A stretch of DNA of 43,879 bases from Deltaproteobacteria bacterium (GTDB lineage Bacteria > Myxococcota > SpSt-1050 > JACRCP01), in assembly GCA_016218965.1 (NCBI GenBank), contig JACRCP010000045.1, positions 1-43,879 of the forward strand. Direction: 5' to 3'. The translations under genes and the position numbers were made by a program. Positions 32,429-38,959 of the stretch are shown here, one piece after another (position 1 is the stretch's first letter; every line of letters starts with the position of its first letter). The notes beneath the pieces were generated by a model that saw only the letters and a program-made list of their open reading frames with translations, was not told where the DNA came from and made no database searches.

Positions 32429-32686
32429 TCAAGCCTTCCGGAGGACGATCTCCCACGTCCCGTCGTCTTTGGCCGCGACCGAGACGACCTCTTCGCCGAT
32501 GATCCGCATGCTCTTGGGGATGTTCCGCGACGACGGTTCGTAGTCCACTGTCACAACGAGCTCCTCGCCCGGCGCCATCTGTTCGAGCGTGAGCTTGGAT
32601 TTTACAAACGTGTACGGGCAGACCTCGCCGCGAAGGTCGAGAAGTTTTCTGGAGGTCGATCCCGAGGCGCTTCGTTCGTTTGCCAT
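32429..32686 (-). CDS. TusA-family sulfur carrier protein
   Basis: An 85-residue protein from the ATG at 32686 (a GTG 12 codons upstream is possible). The SirA/TusA motif RGEVCPYTFVKSKLTLE contains C23-P24 and K29, where the Cys carries persulfide sulfur. The rest, MAPGEELVVTVDYEPSSRNIPKSMRIIGEEVVSVAAKDD in short, follows the usual beta-alpha-beta-alpha fold. It lies 175 bases after the two E1-like genes on the same strand, suggesting a link between sulfur transfer and adenylation. It lacks a C-terminal Gly-Gly, so it is not itself a ubiquitin-like adenylation substrate of the ThiS/MoaD type. Confidence 0.88.
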   Translation of the reverse strand: MANERSASGSTSRKLLDLRGEVCPYTFVKSKLTLEQMAPGEELVVTVDYEPSSRNIPKSMRIIGEEVVSVAAKDDGTWEIVLRKA

Positions 32687-32861
32687 GTCGTTTCCCGTTC
32701 TACCCCATGTGGGCAGGCGCACCGCGCCAAATCTTCCGGGCTTTCCTCCGCGACCCCTTTGGAGTCGATGGGATTCACGGCCTCACTTCCGCTGCCGAAA
32801 CCCACTCGCGGGCTCCGGCGGGCCAAGCCCGCCGGGGGCCTCGTTGTCCACCGCCCGCCGC

Positions 32862-33515
32862 CTACCGCCCGTCGGCCAGTTCCGCGCACATGATGCATTC
32901 GGGCAGCGGGGTCGCGGCAAGCTCCCTGTACGCGCCCTTGTCGGCATCCATCAGCAGCGCGTTGTGGGTCGGAACGCCCAGTCCGGCAAGCTCCAGCGTG
33001 GCGAACGCGGCCGCCGCCGGCCCCGAAACCGATGTTTCGCCGGGGTTCAGGAGGTCGGTCTGCTTGAGCCCTGCAGCGTTGAGCACGCAGCCGGGGCACG
33101 GGTCGCCTTCGCGCCATCGTTTCATGATGGCGGCGCCGGCCGCTCGCAGGACCTTGAGATACGGGAGTCCGGCCCTAAGCGCCCCGGCCGCCCGACGGGC
33201 GGCGCCCGGGCCGGCGTCCTGCGCAAAATCGATCACGTAGTCGGGCCGCAATCCGCGGCCGCCTTCGTGGACGCGGCAGTCCGGGTTGAGCGCGGCGGCG
33301 CGCCAGATAAGGTCCAGCACCGACGGCCGCACGCCCGAGAGATGGATGTCGCCTACCCCCGCGGCCGCGAGATACAGCACGCAGAGGTCCATCGGCGGGC
33401 CTTCGCCGTACACGAGCACACGCGATTTCAGCAGACACTCCTGCGCGGCCCCCGTGAAGTCCCGCATCACGAGCTGCCGCGCGTAGCGGCGAATCTGGTC
33501 GTCGCGGAGGGGCAT
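32862..33515 (-). CDS. Degenerate E1-like (ThiF/MoeB fold) protein keeping the Arg-finger helix
   Basis: A 217-residue protein whose ATG overlaps the stop of the active E1-like gene by one base (TGATG). Its start, DDQIRRYARQLVMRDFTGAAQECLLKSRVLVYG, aligns with MoeB; R13 matches the MoeB Arg that reaches into the partner's ATP site. The nucleotide loop is lost: GxGxxG reads YGEGPPMD, and the following acidic/Asn/Arg positions are missing. The remainder keeps two CxxC pairs, CPGC (140-143) and CIMC near the C-terminus, a possible zinc site. It thus resembles a pseudo-subunit. It may pair with the neighbour as in eukaryotic heterodimeric E1 enzymes. Moderate confidence in the fold, low in function. 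Confidence 0.7.
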   Translation of the reverse strand: MPLRDDQIRRYARQLVMRDFTGAAQECLLKSRVLVYGEGPPMDLCVLYLAAAGVGDIHLSGVRPSVLDLIWRAAALNPDCRVHEGGRGLRPDYVIDFAQDAGPGAARRAAGALRAGLPYLKVLRAAGAAIMKRWREGDPCPGCVLNAAGLKQTDLLNPGETSVSGPAAAAFATLELAGLGVPTHNALLMDADKGAYRELAATPLPECIMCAELADGR

Positions 33516-34273
33516 CAGTCGCACGCCTCCGGTGGATAGTTCGCATCTTCCATCGAGTCGATCCGCGGTTTCGTGCCGCAGACCGGACAGCCGGGGTCGC
33601 GCGAGACGGGAACGGTTCGAAAGCTCATGTGCCGCGCGTCGAACGCGACGACACGGTCGGAAAGCGTCGTTTTTTTTCCGTCGAGGACCTTGAGGGCCTC
33701 GGCGGCCTGGATGGCGCCCAGGACCCCCGCGGCGGCGCCCAACACCCCCGCCTCCTGGCAAGTCGGGACTGACCCGGGAGGAGGCGGCGACTCGAACAGG
33801 CAGCGGAGGCACGCCGTCCGCTCGGGGTAGATGGTCATGATCTGGCCTTCGAACTGGAGCACCCCCGCATGCACGAACGGCCTGCCCGCAAGGACGCAGG
33901 CATCGTTTAGCATGAATTTCGACCTGAACGTGTCGCACGCGTCGACTACGACGTCGAACTCCGAGACGACCTCCATGATATTGCCGGTGTCCAGGCGCGT
34001 CTGGAATGTCAGCACGGCGCCCCCGAATCCGGACCTTTTCAGGAACTCCTCGGCCGAGGCGGTCTTGGGCAAGCCTACGCCGGCTGTTACGTGGATGACT
34101 TGGCGGTGGAGGTTGCTCAGATCCACGACGTCCGAGTCGGCCACGCCGATGACGCCGACGCCCGACGACGCGAGCGCCGCCAGGGCGGGCGAGCCGAGAC
34201 CCCCCGCCCCCGCCACCAGCACCCGCGCCCGCTCGCGCGGGACGGCGAATTCTTTCGGATCAAAAGCGGCCAT
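33515..34273 (-). CDS. HesA/MoeB/ThiF-family adenylyltransferase lacking the N-terminal Arg-finger helix
   Basis: A 252-residue E1-like enzyme that would adenylate the C-terminus of a ubiquitin-like protein. Nucleotide loop GAGGLGSP (22-29), DSDVVDLSNLHRQ (46-58), K70 and DACDTFRSK (111-119) are all in place. Two zinc CxxC pairs are C155/C158 and C229/C232. C172 in VPTCQEAGVLG fits the conserved catalytic Cys of the group. Unlike MoeB it begins MAAFDPKEFAVPRERARVLVAG, without the R-Y-x-R-Q helix, which its neighbour retains. A -10 box TATAAT lies 8 bases before the ATG. MoeB, ThiF or HesA identity cannot be chosen from sequence alone. Confidence 0.88.
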   Translation of the reverse strand: MAAFDPKEFAVPRERARVLVAGAGGLGSPALAALASSGVGVIGVADSDVVDLSNLHRQVIHVTAGVGLPKTASAEEFLKRSGFGGAVLTFQTRLDTGNIMEVVSEFDVVVDACDTFRSKFMLNDACVLAGRPFVHAGVLQFEGQIMTIYPERTACLRCLFESPPPPGSVPTCQEAGVLGAAAGVLGAIQAAEALKVLDGKKTTLSDRVVAFDARHMSFRTVPVSRDPGCPVCGTKPRIDSMEDANYPPEACD

Positions 34274-34281
34274 CGCCCGGG

Positions 34282-34287
34282 ATTATA
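34282..34287 (-). promoter_or_regulatory. Perfect -10 box very close to the E1-like start codon
   Basis: TATAAT on the minus strand ends 8 bases before the ATG at 34273, so a transcript would begin at or next to the start codon (leaderless). No good -35 box is seen at 16-18 bases. Confidence 0.4.
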
Positions 34288-34397
34288 CACCAGCGCCGAT
34301 GTGGGCGGATAGGTGGTTTCGATACTGCGCTCGGGCGGCGTGGGCCGAGTACCCGAAGGCGGAAGATTGGATTATTTGCTTGCTTGGTTTCGCGTCC

Positions 34398-34433
34398 TTG
34401 ACTCTTCGCATGCACTGGTATACTTTTTATACC
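34398..34433 (+). promoter_or_regulatory. Promoter/operator of the brnT-antitoxin remnant operon
   Basis: -35 TTGACT (34398-34403) and -10 TATACT (34419-34424) with a 15-base spacer. GGTATA and TATACC (34417-34422 and 34428-34433) form a perfect inverted repeat around 5 bases, overlapping the -10 and ending at the ATG. This is a natural site for autorepression by the ribbon-helix-helix antitoxin; binding is inference. Confidence 0.5.
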
Positions 34434-34636
34434 ATGGTCGTGTTCCAGTTCGACAAGCAAAAGAGCACGGCGAACAAGGCGAAGCACGGCATTGATTTTG
34501 TCGAGGCGCAGGCGCTGCGGGATTATCCGGACATCATCGAGATCCCGGCACGTATCGCGGACAGGCCGTCCGCATCATTTCAGTCCGGCGTTCGCGCCAG
34601 TCGGAGGTGGAGGCATATGAAGGCCAGGGAGGTTGA
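34434..34636 (+). pseudogene. brnT: BrnT-type toxin gene with internal deletion
   Basis: The start VVFQFDKQKSTANKAKHGIDFVEAQAL is a typical BrnT N-terminus. After DIIEIPARIAD the frame leaves the family, and in another frame RGQAVRIISVRRSRQSEVEAYEG gives the typical BrnT C-terminus, stopping at 34636. About 25 residues between the two parts are missing, with a frame change. The toxin (a RelE-fold ribonuclease in intact members) is therefore broken. The first frame now reads through in phase into the antitoxin gene, which could produce a fusion. Confidence 0.85.
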
Positions 34637-34844
34637 CAAGAAATTCGATCGCGGCGAAGACGTTTCCGATCAACTCGATCTCTCCCGGGCCAGGCGCCCC
34701 GGCCAGGAGCAACGACGGGTGAACGTCGACTTCCCGGAGTGGATGATCCAGTCGCTGGATCGGGAAGCCCGGCGGCTGGGTGTCACGAGGCAGTCGGTCA
34801 TCAAGATATGGCTCTCCGAACGTCTGGAAAAACTGGCGTCCTAG
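34617..34844 (+). CDS. BrnA/CopG-type antitoxin (ribbon-helix-helix)
   Basis: A 75-residue protein from the ATG at 34617, with GGAGG upstream. The N-terminal part (KAREVDKKFDRGEDVSDQLDLSRARRPG) would neutralise the toxin. The C-terminal part RRVNVDFPEWMIQSLDREARRLGVTRQSVIKIWLSERLE is a ribbon-helix-helix DNA-binding domain. It overlaps the old toxin stop by 20 bases. It appears intact while its toxin partner is deleted, so it may persist as a repressor or be decaying. Confidence 0.85.
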   Translation: MKAREVDKKFDRGEDVSDQLDLSRARRPGQEQRRVNVDFPEWMIQSLDREARRLGVTRQSVIKIWLSERLEKLAS

Positions 34845-35108
34845 TGACGGTGTCCGATTGCCCTTTTCCGATGCCGCCTTTTGGGGAACGGTGGTGCGGA
34901 CTGTGCATCGCGTCTGCTCCGCCAGTTCATCGCCCGGGTCAGGCTGCCCGGACAGGTCGGATCGGAAGGTGCAGGGTGCGGAATCCGTTTTGCAGTTTCA
35001 ACGAAGCGCCAAGCACAGCCAGCACCACCGTCCCCCAAGTTCCTCCACGACCCGGCGAACCGGCTGACCGGCCTGCCCGCCCCGCCGCGTGCATCCGCAT
35101 CCGCCAAG

Positions 35109-35739
35109 CTACTTTTCGCCGGTTTCGTTCCGTGACCCGAGGAGATCGACGATTCGCGCGAGCTTCTCGTTCGCACTGGAAAGAGACTCTACCAACTTCG
35201 CCAGTTTTTTTTCTCTGTTTGACGCCTTCCCGAGCCGCCCACACCGCCAGCCCCAGTGCGCCCACGAACATGACCGCCAAGATGTACGGCACGGTGTCGC
35301 CGAATCGCGGCATGAGGCTGTTCTTTCTTTTCGCCTCGGCCTTTCTGTATTGTTCTCCCGAAGTGAGCCATGTTGGATCATCGTCACTGAAAACGAAGCG
35401 GTTGCTCTGCCAATCCCAGTTGTTGTAGCTCTTGGACAGCTTGTTCTGGAGTTCTGGTGTCAAACCCGGCAGATCAATCTCCATTTTGCCACCGACCGCC
35501 CCTTCGTAAGCCACGGAAACGACGACGTTCAGCACTTTCAGCTCGCCGTCATACGGAAACGCCTCGGTCTTGAACTTGTACCTTCCTTCCTCGATCTTTT
35601 CGAAAACCCTCGTGTCCGGATCGGCCTTCAAGACGGCCTCCCATGCCTTGACGAGGCTTTCCTTGCTCGGTTTCTGCGCCGCGAACGAACTCCCTGGAAT
35701 ACTCGCCAGCACTACAGCCACGAGCGCGAAGTTCTTCAT
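35109..35739 (-). CDS. Exported single-span membrane protein with a frameshift in an A8 tract
   Basis: ATG at 35739 follows GGGGAGG. Signal peptide to about residue 21 (GSSFAAQ), then a domain of about 125 residues (ESLVKAWEAVLKADPDTRVFEKIEEGRYKF..., shown in part) and a membrane helix at about 150-170 (YILAVMFVGALGLAVWAA). At eight T on the plus strand (35205-35212, A8 in the message) the frame divides. Straight reading gives an Arg-rich tail running to 34939 that looks like noise. A shift gives LAKLVESLSSANEKLARIVDLLGS, a natural amphipathic helix, and a stop at 35109. I annotate the shifted product. Sequencing error, slippage or true mutation cannot be separated here. Function unknown. Confidence 0.6.
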
Positions 35740-35866
35740 GTGATCCTCCCCGGCCAGATTTGCCGCAACACGTGCGCTTCAGCGTTTGAGAACGCCGGAC
35801 CTTCTTCCACCGACAACCAGACTACCTGCGTGTCATGTTGTCGTCAAACCCCCGCGCGATTTCATC

Positions 35867-35902
35867 ATTTGTCGGTCCGCGAGCGGGCGTGGTATTGTGT
35901 CG
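35867..35902 (+). promoter_or_regulatory. Promoter-like repeat A upstream of the two-gene module
   Basis: -35 TTGTCG (35869-35874), 18-base spacer, -10 TATTGT (35893-35898). Thirty of 36 bases match repeat B at 36975-37010. Apart from this and the hairpin at 36019, the 335-base stretch 35740-36074 shows no gene. Confidence 0.5.
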
Positions 35903-36018
35903 ACGGGAAACGGGGAAGATTTTGGGTCCTGGAACCGCCTGAATACCCCGCCCCGGTTCAAGTGGCGGGAGAAGTCGACGGCGGGCGATCACGCAACGGT
36001 GTCCGACCTCGGCGGTTT

Positions 36019-36038
36019 GACTTTCGGCACCGAAAGTC
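36019..36038 (+). other. Perfect 8-bp hairpin in the leader of the two-gene module
   Basis: GACTTTCG and CGAAAGTC pair around GCAC. It lies about 120 bases after promoter-like repeat A and 37 bases before the start codon at 36075. No U-run follows. It may be a leader RNA structure. Confidence 0.5.
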
Positions 36039-36074
36039 CTACGATTGATCCCGGGAAGATGGAAGGAGGTTGCC

Positions 36075-36488
36075 TTGTGGCGGGACTGGGTCAGGAAGTG
36101 GTTTCCGACGCTGGCCTACGAACACGTGTTCATCACGTATCTGCCGAACAAGGACCGGCACGGAAACGACTTTGACGTTGAACCCTGGGATACCAGAATA
36201 CTCAGACTTCAAGCCAGGTTGTTCCGCGGCGCGACTTCGTACCCAAGCCGTGGATCGTACCGCACCCTTGACGCGCAGGGCCGGGGCGAGACCGGGATCA
36301 TGGTGGAAGCGACGAGGATGATCGTGTCGTTCGTCAACGAGGGGGATCTTACAGAAGCCGCTCTCAAAGAGATAACGGACGTGCTCAAGGATTTCGGCCA
36401 CAAGACCAGGCAGGAAAGCGTAGCCTTCGTGGTTGATGGCGAGATGTATTACATCGACATGATTGCCGGAAAAAAGAAAAGCACGTGA
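36075..36488 (+). CDS. Unrecognised protein, first gene of a two-gene module
   Basis: A 137-residue protein. The TTG at 36075 follows AAGGAGG at 5 bases; another TTG ten codons earlier lacks a ribosome site. Visible features: an aromatic N-terminus (WRDWVRKWFPTLAYEHVFITYLPNKD), a central segment GETGIMVEATRMIVSFVNEGDLTEAALKEITDVLKDFG in part, and RQESVAFVVDGEMYYIDMI near the end. No signal peptide or membrane helix. The alternating pattern suggests an alpha/beta fold of about 100 residues. It is followed after 14 bases by a ribbon-helix-helix-like gene, an arrangement seen in toxin-antitoxin pairs. I do not recognise the family. Confidence 0.65.
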   Translation: MWRDWVRKWFPTLAYEHVFITYLPNKDRHGNDFDVEPWDTRILRLQARLFRGATSYPSRGSYRTLDAQGRGETGIMVEATRMIVSFVNEGDLTEAALKEITDVLKDFGHKTRQESVAFVVDGEMYYIDMIAGKKKST

Positions 36489-36502
36489 CGCGGAGGTGTA
36501 CC

Positions 36503-36856
36503 ATGCCGAAGAAGGTGTTCACGCCAGCGCAGGTCAAGAAGATCACCGGCGCGAGCCAGTATCGCGAGGTTCCGGTACCATTCTTCTATACCCCACCGTT
36601 TCTCGATGGTTTGCGGGACTGGATCCAGGAAAGGCTGGCCTCCAGCGGCGGCCGTCCCACTCTCAAGGGTCTCGAGGTCGTCAGGAAAGTCCGTTTCTCG
36701 AAACGGAGCTGGCGCGAGCTCAACGACATCGCCCGGCTCTGGAGTCGGGGCGGAATGCCGGTGAGTCCCTCGCAGGTTGCCACCTCTATCCTGGACTTGA
36801 CGATCCATGCCTTCAAGGAAGAGCAGGAGCGTAAGCTGGCGAAGGAGCGCGCGTAG
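36503..36856 (+). CDS. Ribbon-helix-helix-like protein, second gene of a two-gene module
   Basis: A 117-residue protein; ATG at 36503 follows GGAGGTG. The N-terminal half (FTPAQVKKITGASQYREVPVPFFYTPPFLDGLRDWIQERL) has no family I know. The C-terminal half, VRKVRFSKRSWRELNDIARLW then GMPVSPSQVATSILDLTIHAF, has the strand-helix-helix pattern of ribbon-helix-helix DNA-binding domains. It could therefore repress the promoter-like repeat at 35867. Toxin-antitoxin assignment with the upstream gene is a guess from size, order and spacing. Confidence 0.65.
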   Translation: MPKKVFTPAQVKKITGASQYREVPVPFFYTPPFLDGLRDWIQERLASSGGRPTLKGLEVVRKVRFSKRSWRELNDIARLWSRGGMPVSPSQVATSILDLTIHAFKEEQERKLAKERA

Positions 36857-36974
36857 AGGAGGCGAACGCCCCCGCGCGACTGAGCGGCCGTCGCTCTCTG
36901 TCATTTCTTCCCCCGGCAGTCGTCTGGCGCCCAAGGCGGCCTCGAAATGCAGCGACACAGCCGCGGATTCCGCC

Positions 36975-37010
36975 ATTTGTAGCCCCGCGAGCAGGCGTGA
37001 TATTCTGTCG
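36975..37010 (+). promoter_or_regulatory. Promoter-like repeat B upstream of the NarL-type kinase
   Basis: -35 TTGTAG (36977-36982), 18-base spacer, -10 TATTCT (37001-37006). It is a close relative of repeat A (35867), in the same orientation, with the two-gene module between them. The kinase ATG is 34 bases after the -10. Confidence 0.5.
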
Positions 37011-37039
37011 GGTGGGTTGACCGGCGGGGAGCCGCGCAG

Positions 37040-38218
37040 ATGAAGGAAGAGTCCAACTGGCAGGCCGAGCGGTTCGTGATGCGGGCACGCACGCTGTTCT
37101 ATGCGCGCGTGGGCCTCCTTTTAGTGGGCCTTCTCATCCTCATCGTGCCGTCGTGGTCAAGGATGATGGGCCTGCGCGGCGTCCTCGGGTACGTGTGGTA
37201 CGTCTTCATGGCGCTCTACTCGACGGCCAACTTCTACGTCATGGACAGGGGAAGGGTCGGCCGGTGGTTTACGTTCGGGACGCTCAACCTCGACCTTCTG
37301 GCGCTCCTATACCTCATCGTCGCTTCGGGGGCGCTTCGAAGCCCGTTTCTGCCGATTCAGCTCATCTTTACGCTATTTTTCGCGATGCTCTTCCCCAAAC
37401 CCGGCGGGATCATCCCGCCGCTGATGCTCCTCCCGATCATCGCGCATTTCGACCAGCTCGTCTACGAGCGCGGGTTCGTGACGCAGGACATCTTCATACT
37501 AATATTCTACTCGGTGCTAAACCTCATCATCGTGTACGTCATCGTGTACCTCTCGGACCGCGAGGAGCAGCAGCAGCGCGAGATCGTGGCCCTCACGCGC
37601 GAGCTCAAGGACCTTGCCGTACATGAGGAGCGCCAGCGCATCTCCCGCGAGATGCACGACGGGCTGGGGGCGCTGCTTTCGAGCCTCATCATCCAGTCGG
37701 ACTACGTGAACGCGTGCACCGCGGACGAGGCGCTAAAAAAGGAGATCGCGGAGATCAAGGGGACCGCCGAGGAGAGCATCGAGGAACTGCGGCGCTGCGT
37801 ACAGATGATGCGCGACGACTTTGATCTGCGCAAGGCGCTCGAGGACTACTGCGCGGCGTTCCAGCAGCGGAGCCGCGTGGAGATAGAGTTCTTCATGCCG
37901 CGGCGTGAGTTCGGCATCCGCCCCGACCAGCAGCTCGTGCTCTTCAGGGTGCTCCAGGAGGCGCTCTCGAACGCCGTCAAGCACGGCGCGCCAGCGAAGG
38001 TCCGCGTGTCGCTTTCCGAGGTGGACTCGGCGCTCATGCTAAAGGTCCAGGACGACGGGAAGGGTTTTGCGTGGACCGGCGGGGTCTCGGGGCACTACGG
38101 GCTTGCCAATATGCAGGAGCGGGCCCGCAAGGCCGGGGGGACGTGCGAGATAACAAGCGAGCCGGGGCACGGCACACTGGTCACTTTACGGATACCGCTT
38201 TCGGGCGGGATGGAGTAG
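37040..38218 (+). CDS. Membrane sensor histidine kinase, NarL-partner type (HisKA_3)
   Basis: A 392-residue kinase. Residues 22-170 hold about five or six membrane helices with short loops and no large periplasmic domain, so it senses within or at the membrane. A short coiled coil (172-195) leads to the HisKA_3 box EERQRISREMHDGLGALLSSL, with H206 as phospho-acceptor. The ATPase domain has FRVLQEALSNAVKHG (N box), DDGKGFAW (G1) and GLANMQERARKAGG with GHGTLVTLRIPL. The cognate regulator follows after a 7-bp repeat array. Promoter-like repeat B precedes it. Confidence 0.93.
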   Translation: MKEESNWQAERFVMRARTLFYARVGLLLVGLLILIVPSWSRMMGLRGVLGYVWYVFMALYSTANFYVMDRGRVGRWFTFGTLNLDLLALLYLIVASGALRSPFLPIQLIFTLFFAMLFPKPGGIIPPLMLLPIIAHFDQLVYERGFVTQDIFILIFYSVLNLIIVYVIVYLSDREEQQQREIVALTRELKDLAVHEERQRISREMHDGLGALLSSLIIQSDYVNACTADEALKKEIAEIKGTAEESIEELRRCVQMMRDDFDLRKALEDYCAAFQQRSRVEIEFFMPRREFGIRPDQQLVLFRVLQEALSNAVKHGAPAKVRVSLSEVDSALMLKVQDDGKGFAWTGGVSGHYGLANMQERARKAGGTCEITSEPGHGTLVTLRIPLSGGME

Positions 38219-38222
38219 TTTT

Positions 38223-38278
38223 GGCATGAGACACGAGGCGAGAGGCATGAGGCGTGAGGCGCGAGGCAAGAGGCAAGA
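38223..38278. repeat. Array of eight 7-bp units between kinase and regulator genes
   Basis: GGCATGA, GACACGA, GGCGAGA, GGCATGA, GGCGTGA, GGCGCGA, GGCAAGA, GGCAAGA without interruption; consensus GGCRNGA. It begins 4 bases after the kinase stop and ends 15 bases before the regulator ATG. This is the clearest member of the heptamer family in the window. Confidence 0.92.
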
Positions 38279-38293
38279 GGAGGCGGAGGCAAC

Positions 38294-38959
38294 ATGGCAG
38301 CCAAAAAGGTTCGCGTGCTTGTGGTCGAGGACCAGCCGAAACTCTTAAAAAACCTCCAGAAGCTCCTTTCGAAGGCGCCGGAGGTGGAGGTCTGCGGGAG
38401 CGCCATGACGGGGCAGGCCGCCATTGCGGAGGCCGAGAAGCTTCGCCCCGAGATTCTGCTCTTGGACCTCGGCCTTCCCGACATCGACGGCATCGAGGTG
38501 ACCAAAAGGGTGCGGGCCGCCGACCCGAAGGTCGAGGTTCTCATCTTCACGGTGTTCGACGAGGAGGACAAGGTCTTGGGGGCGGTGAAGGCGGGCGCCG
38601 GCGGATACCTTCTCAAGGGTGCCCCGGTCGAGAAGATCGTCGAGGCCATAGTCGAGGTGTCGCAGGGCGGGAGCGTGATCCAGCCGTCGCTTGCGCGAAA
38701 GCTCCTGACAGTGTTCCAGACGCATGCTCAGGCGGCCTCGGGGGTCGCTGGCGAGCCCACACCTTCGCTCACCCCCCGTGAGACCGAGATACTCCAACTC
38801 ATCGCCAAGGGCTTGAGCAACGCCGAGGCGGCCGGGGTGCTCAAGCTCTCCCGCGCGACTGTCCGCACGCACCTCGAACACATTTACGCGAAGCTCTCGG
38901 TCACCAACCGCGTGGAGGCCGTCACCGAGGGCATCAGGCAGGGCCTGATCGAAGTGTGA
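38294..38959 (+). CDS. NarL/FixJ-family response regulator
   Basis: A 221-residue regulator. Receiver domain with VEDQ (11-14), D58 in LLLDLGLPDIDG, Thr in FTVFDE and Lys in LLKGAP. The C-terminal LuxR-type helix-turn-helix (about 155-218) reads LTPRETEILQLIAKGLSNAEAAGVLKLSRATVRTHLEHIYAKL, abbreviated here by its T-P-R-E start and V-R-T-H recognition helix. It is the partner of the kinase encoded just upstream. GGAGGC lies 3-8 bases before the ATG. Its stop overlaps the VanZ-like GTG start by 4 bases. Confidence 0.93.
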   Translation: MAAKKVRVLVVEDQPKLLKNLQKLLSKAPEVEVCGSAMTGQAAIAEAEKLRPEILLLDLGLPDIDGIEVTKRVRAADPKVEVLIFTVFDEEDKVLGAVKAGAGGYLLKGAPVEKIVEAIVEVSQGGSVIQPSLARKLLTVFQTHAQAASGVAGEPTPSLTPRETEILQLIAKGLSNAEAAGVLKLSRATVRTHLEHIYAKLSVTNRVEAVTEGIRQGLIEV

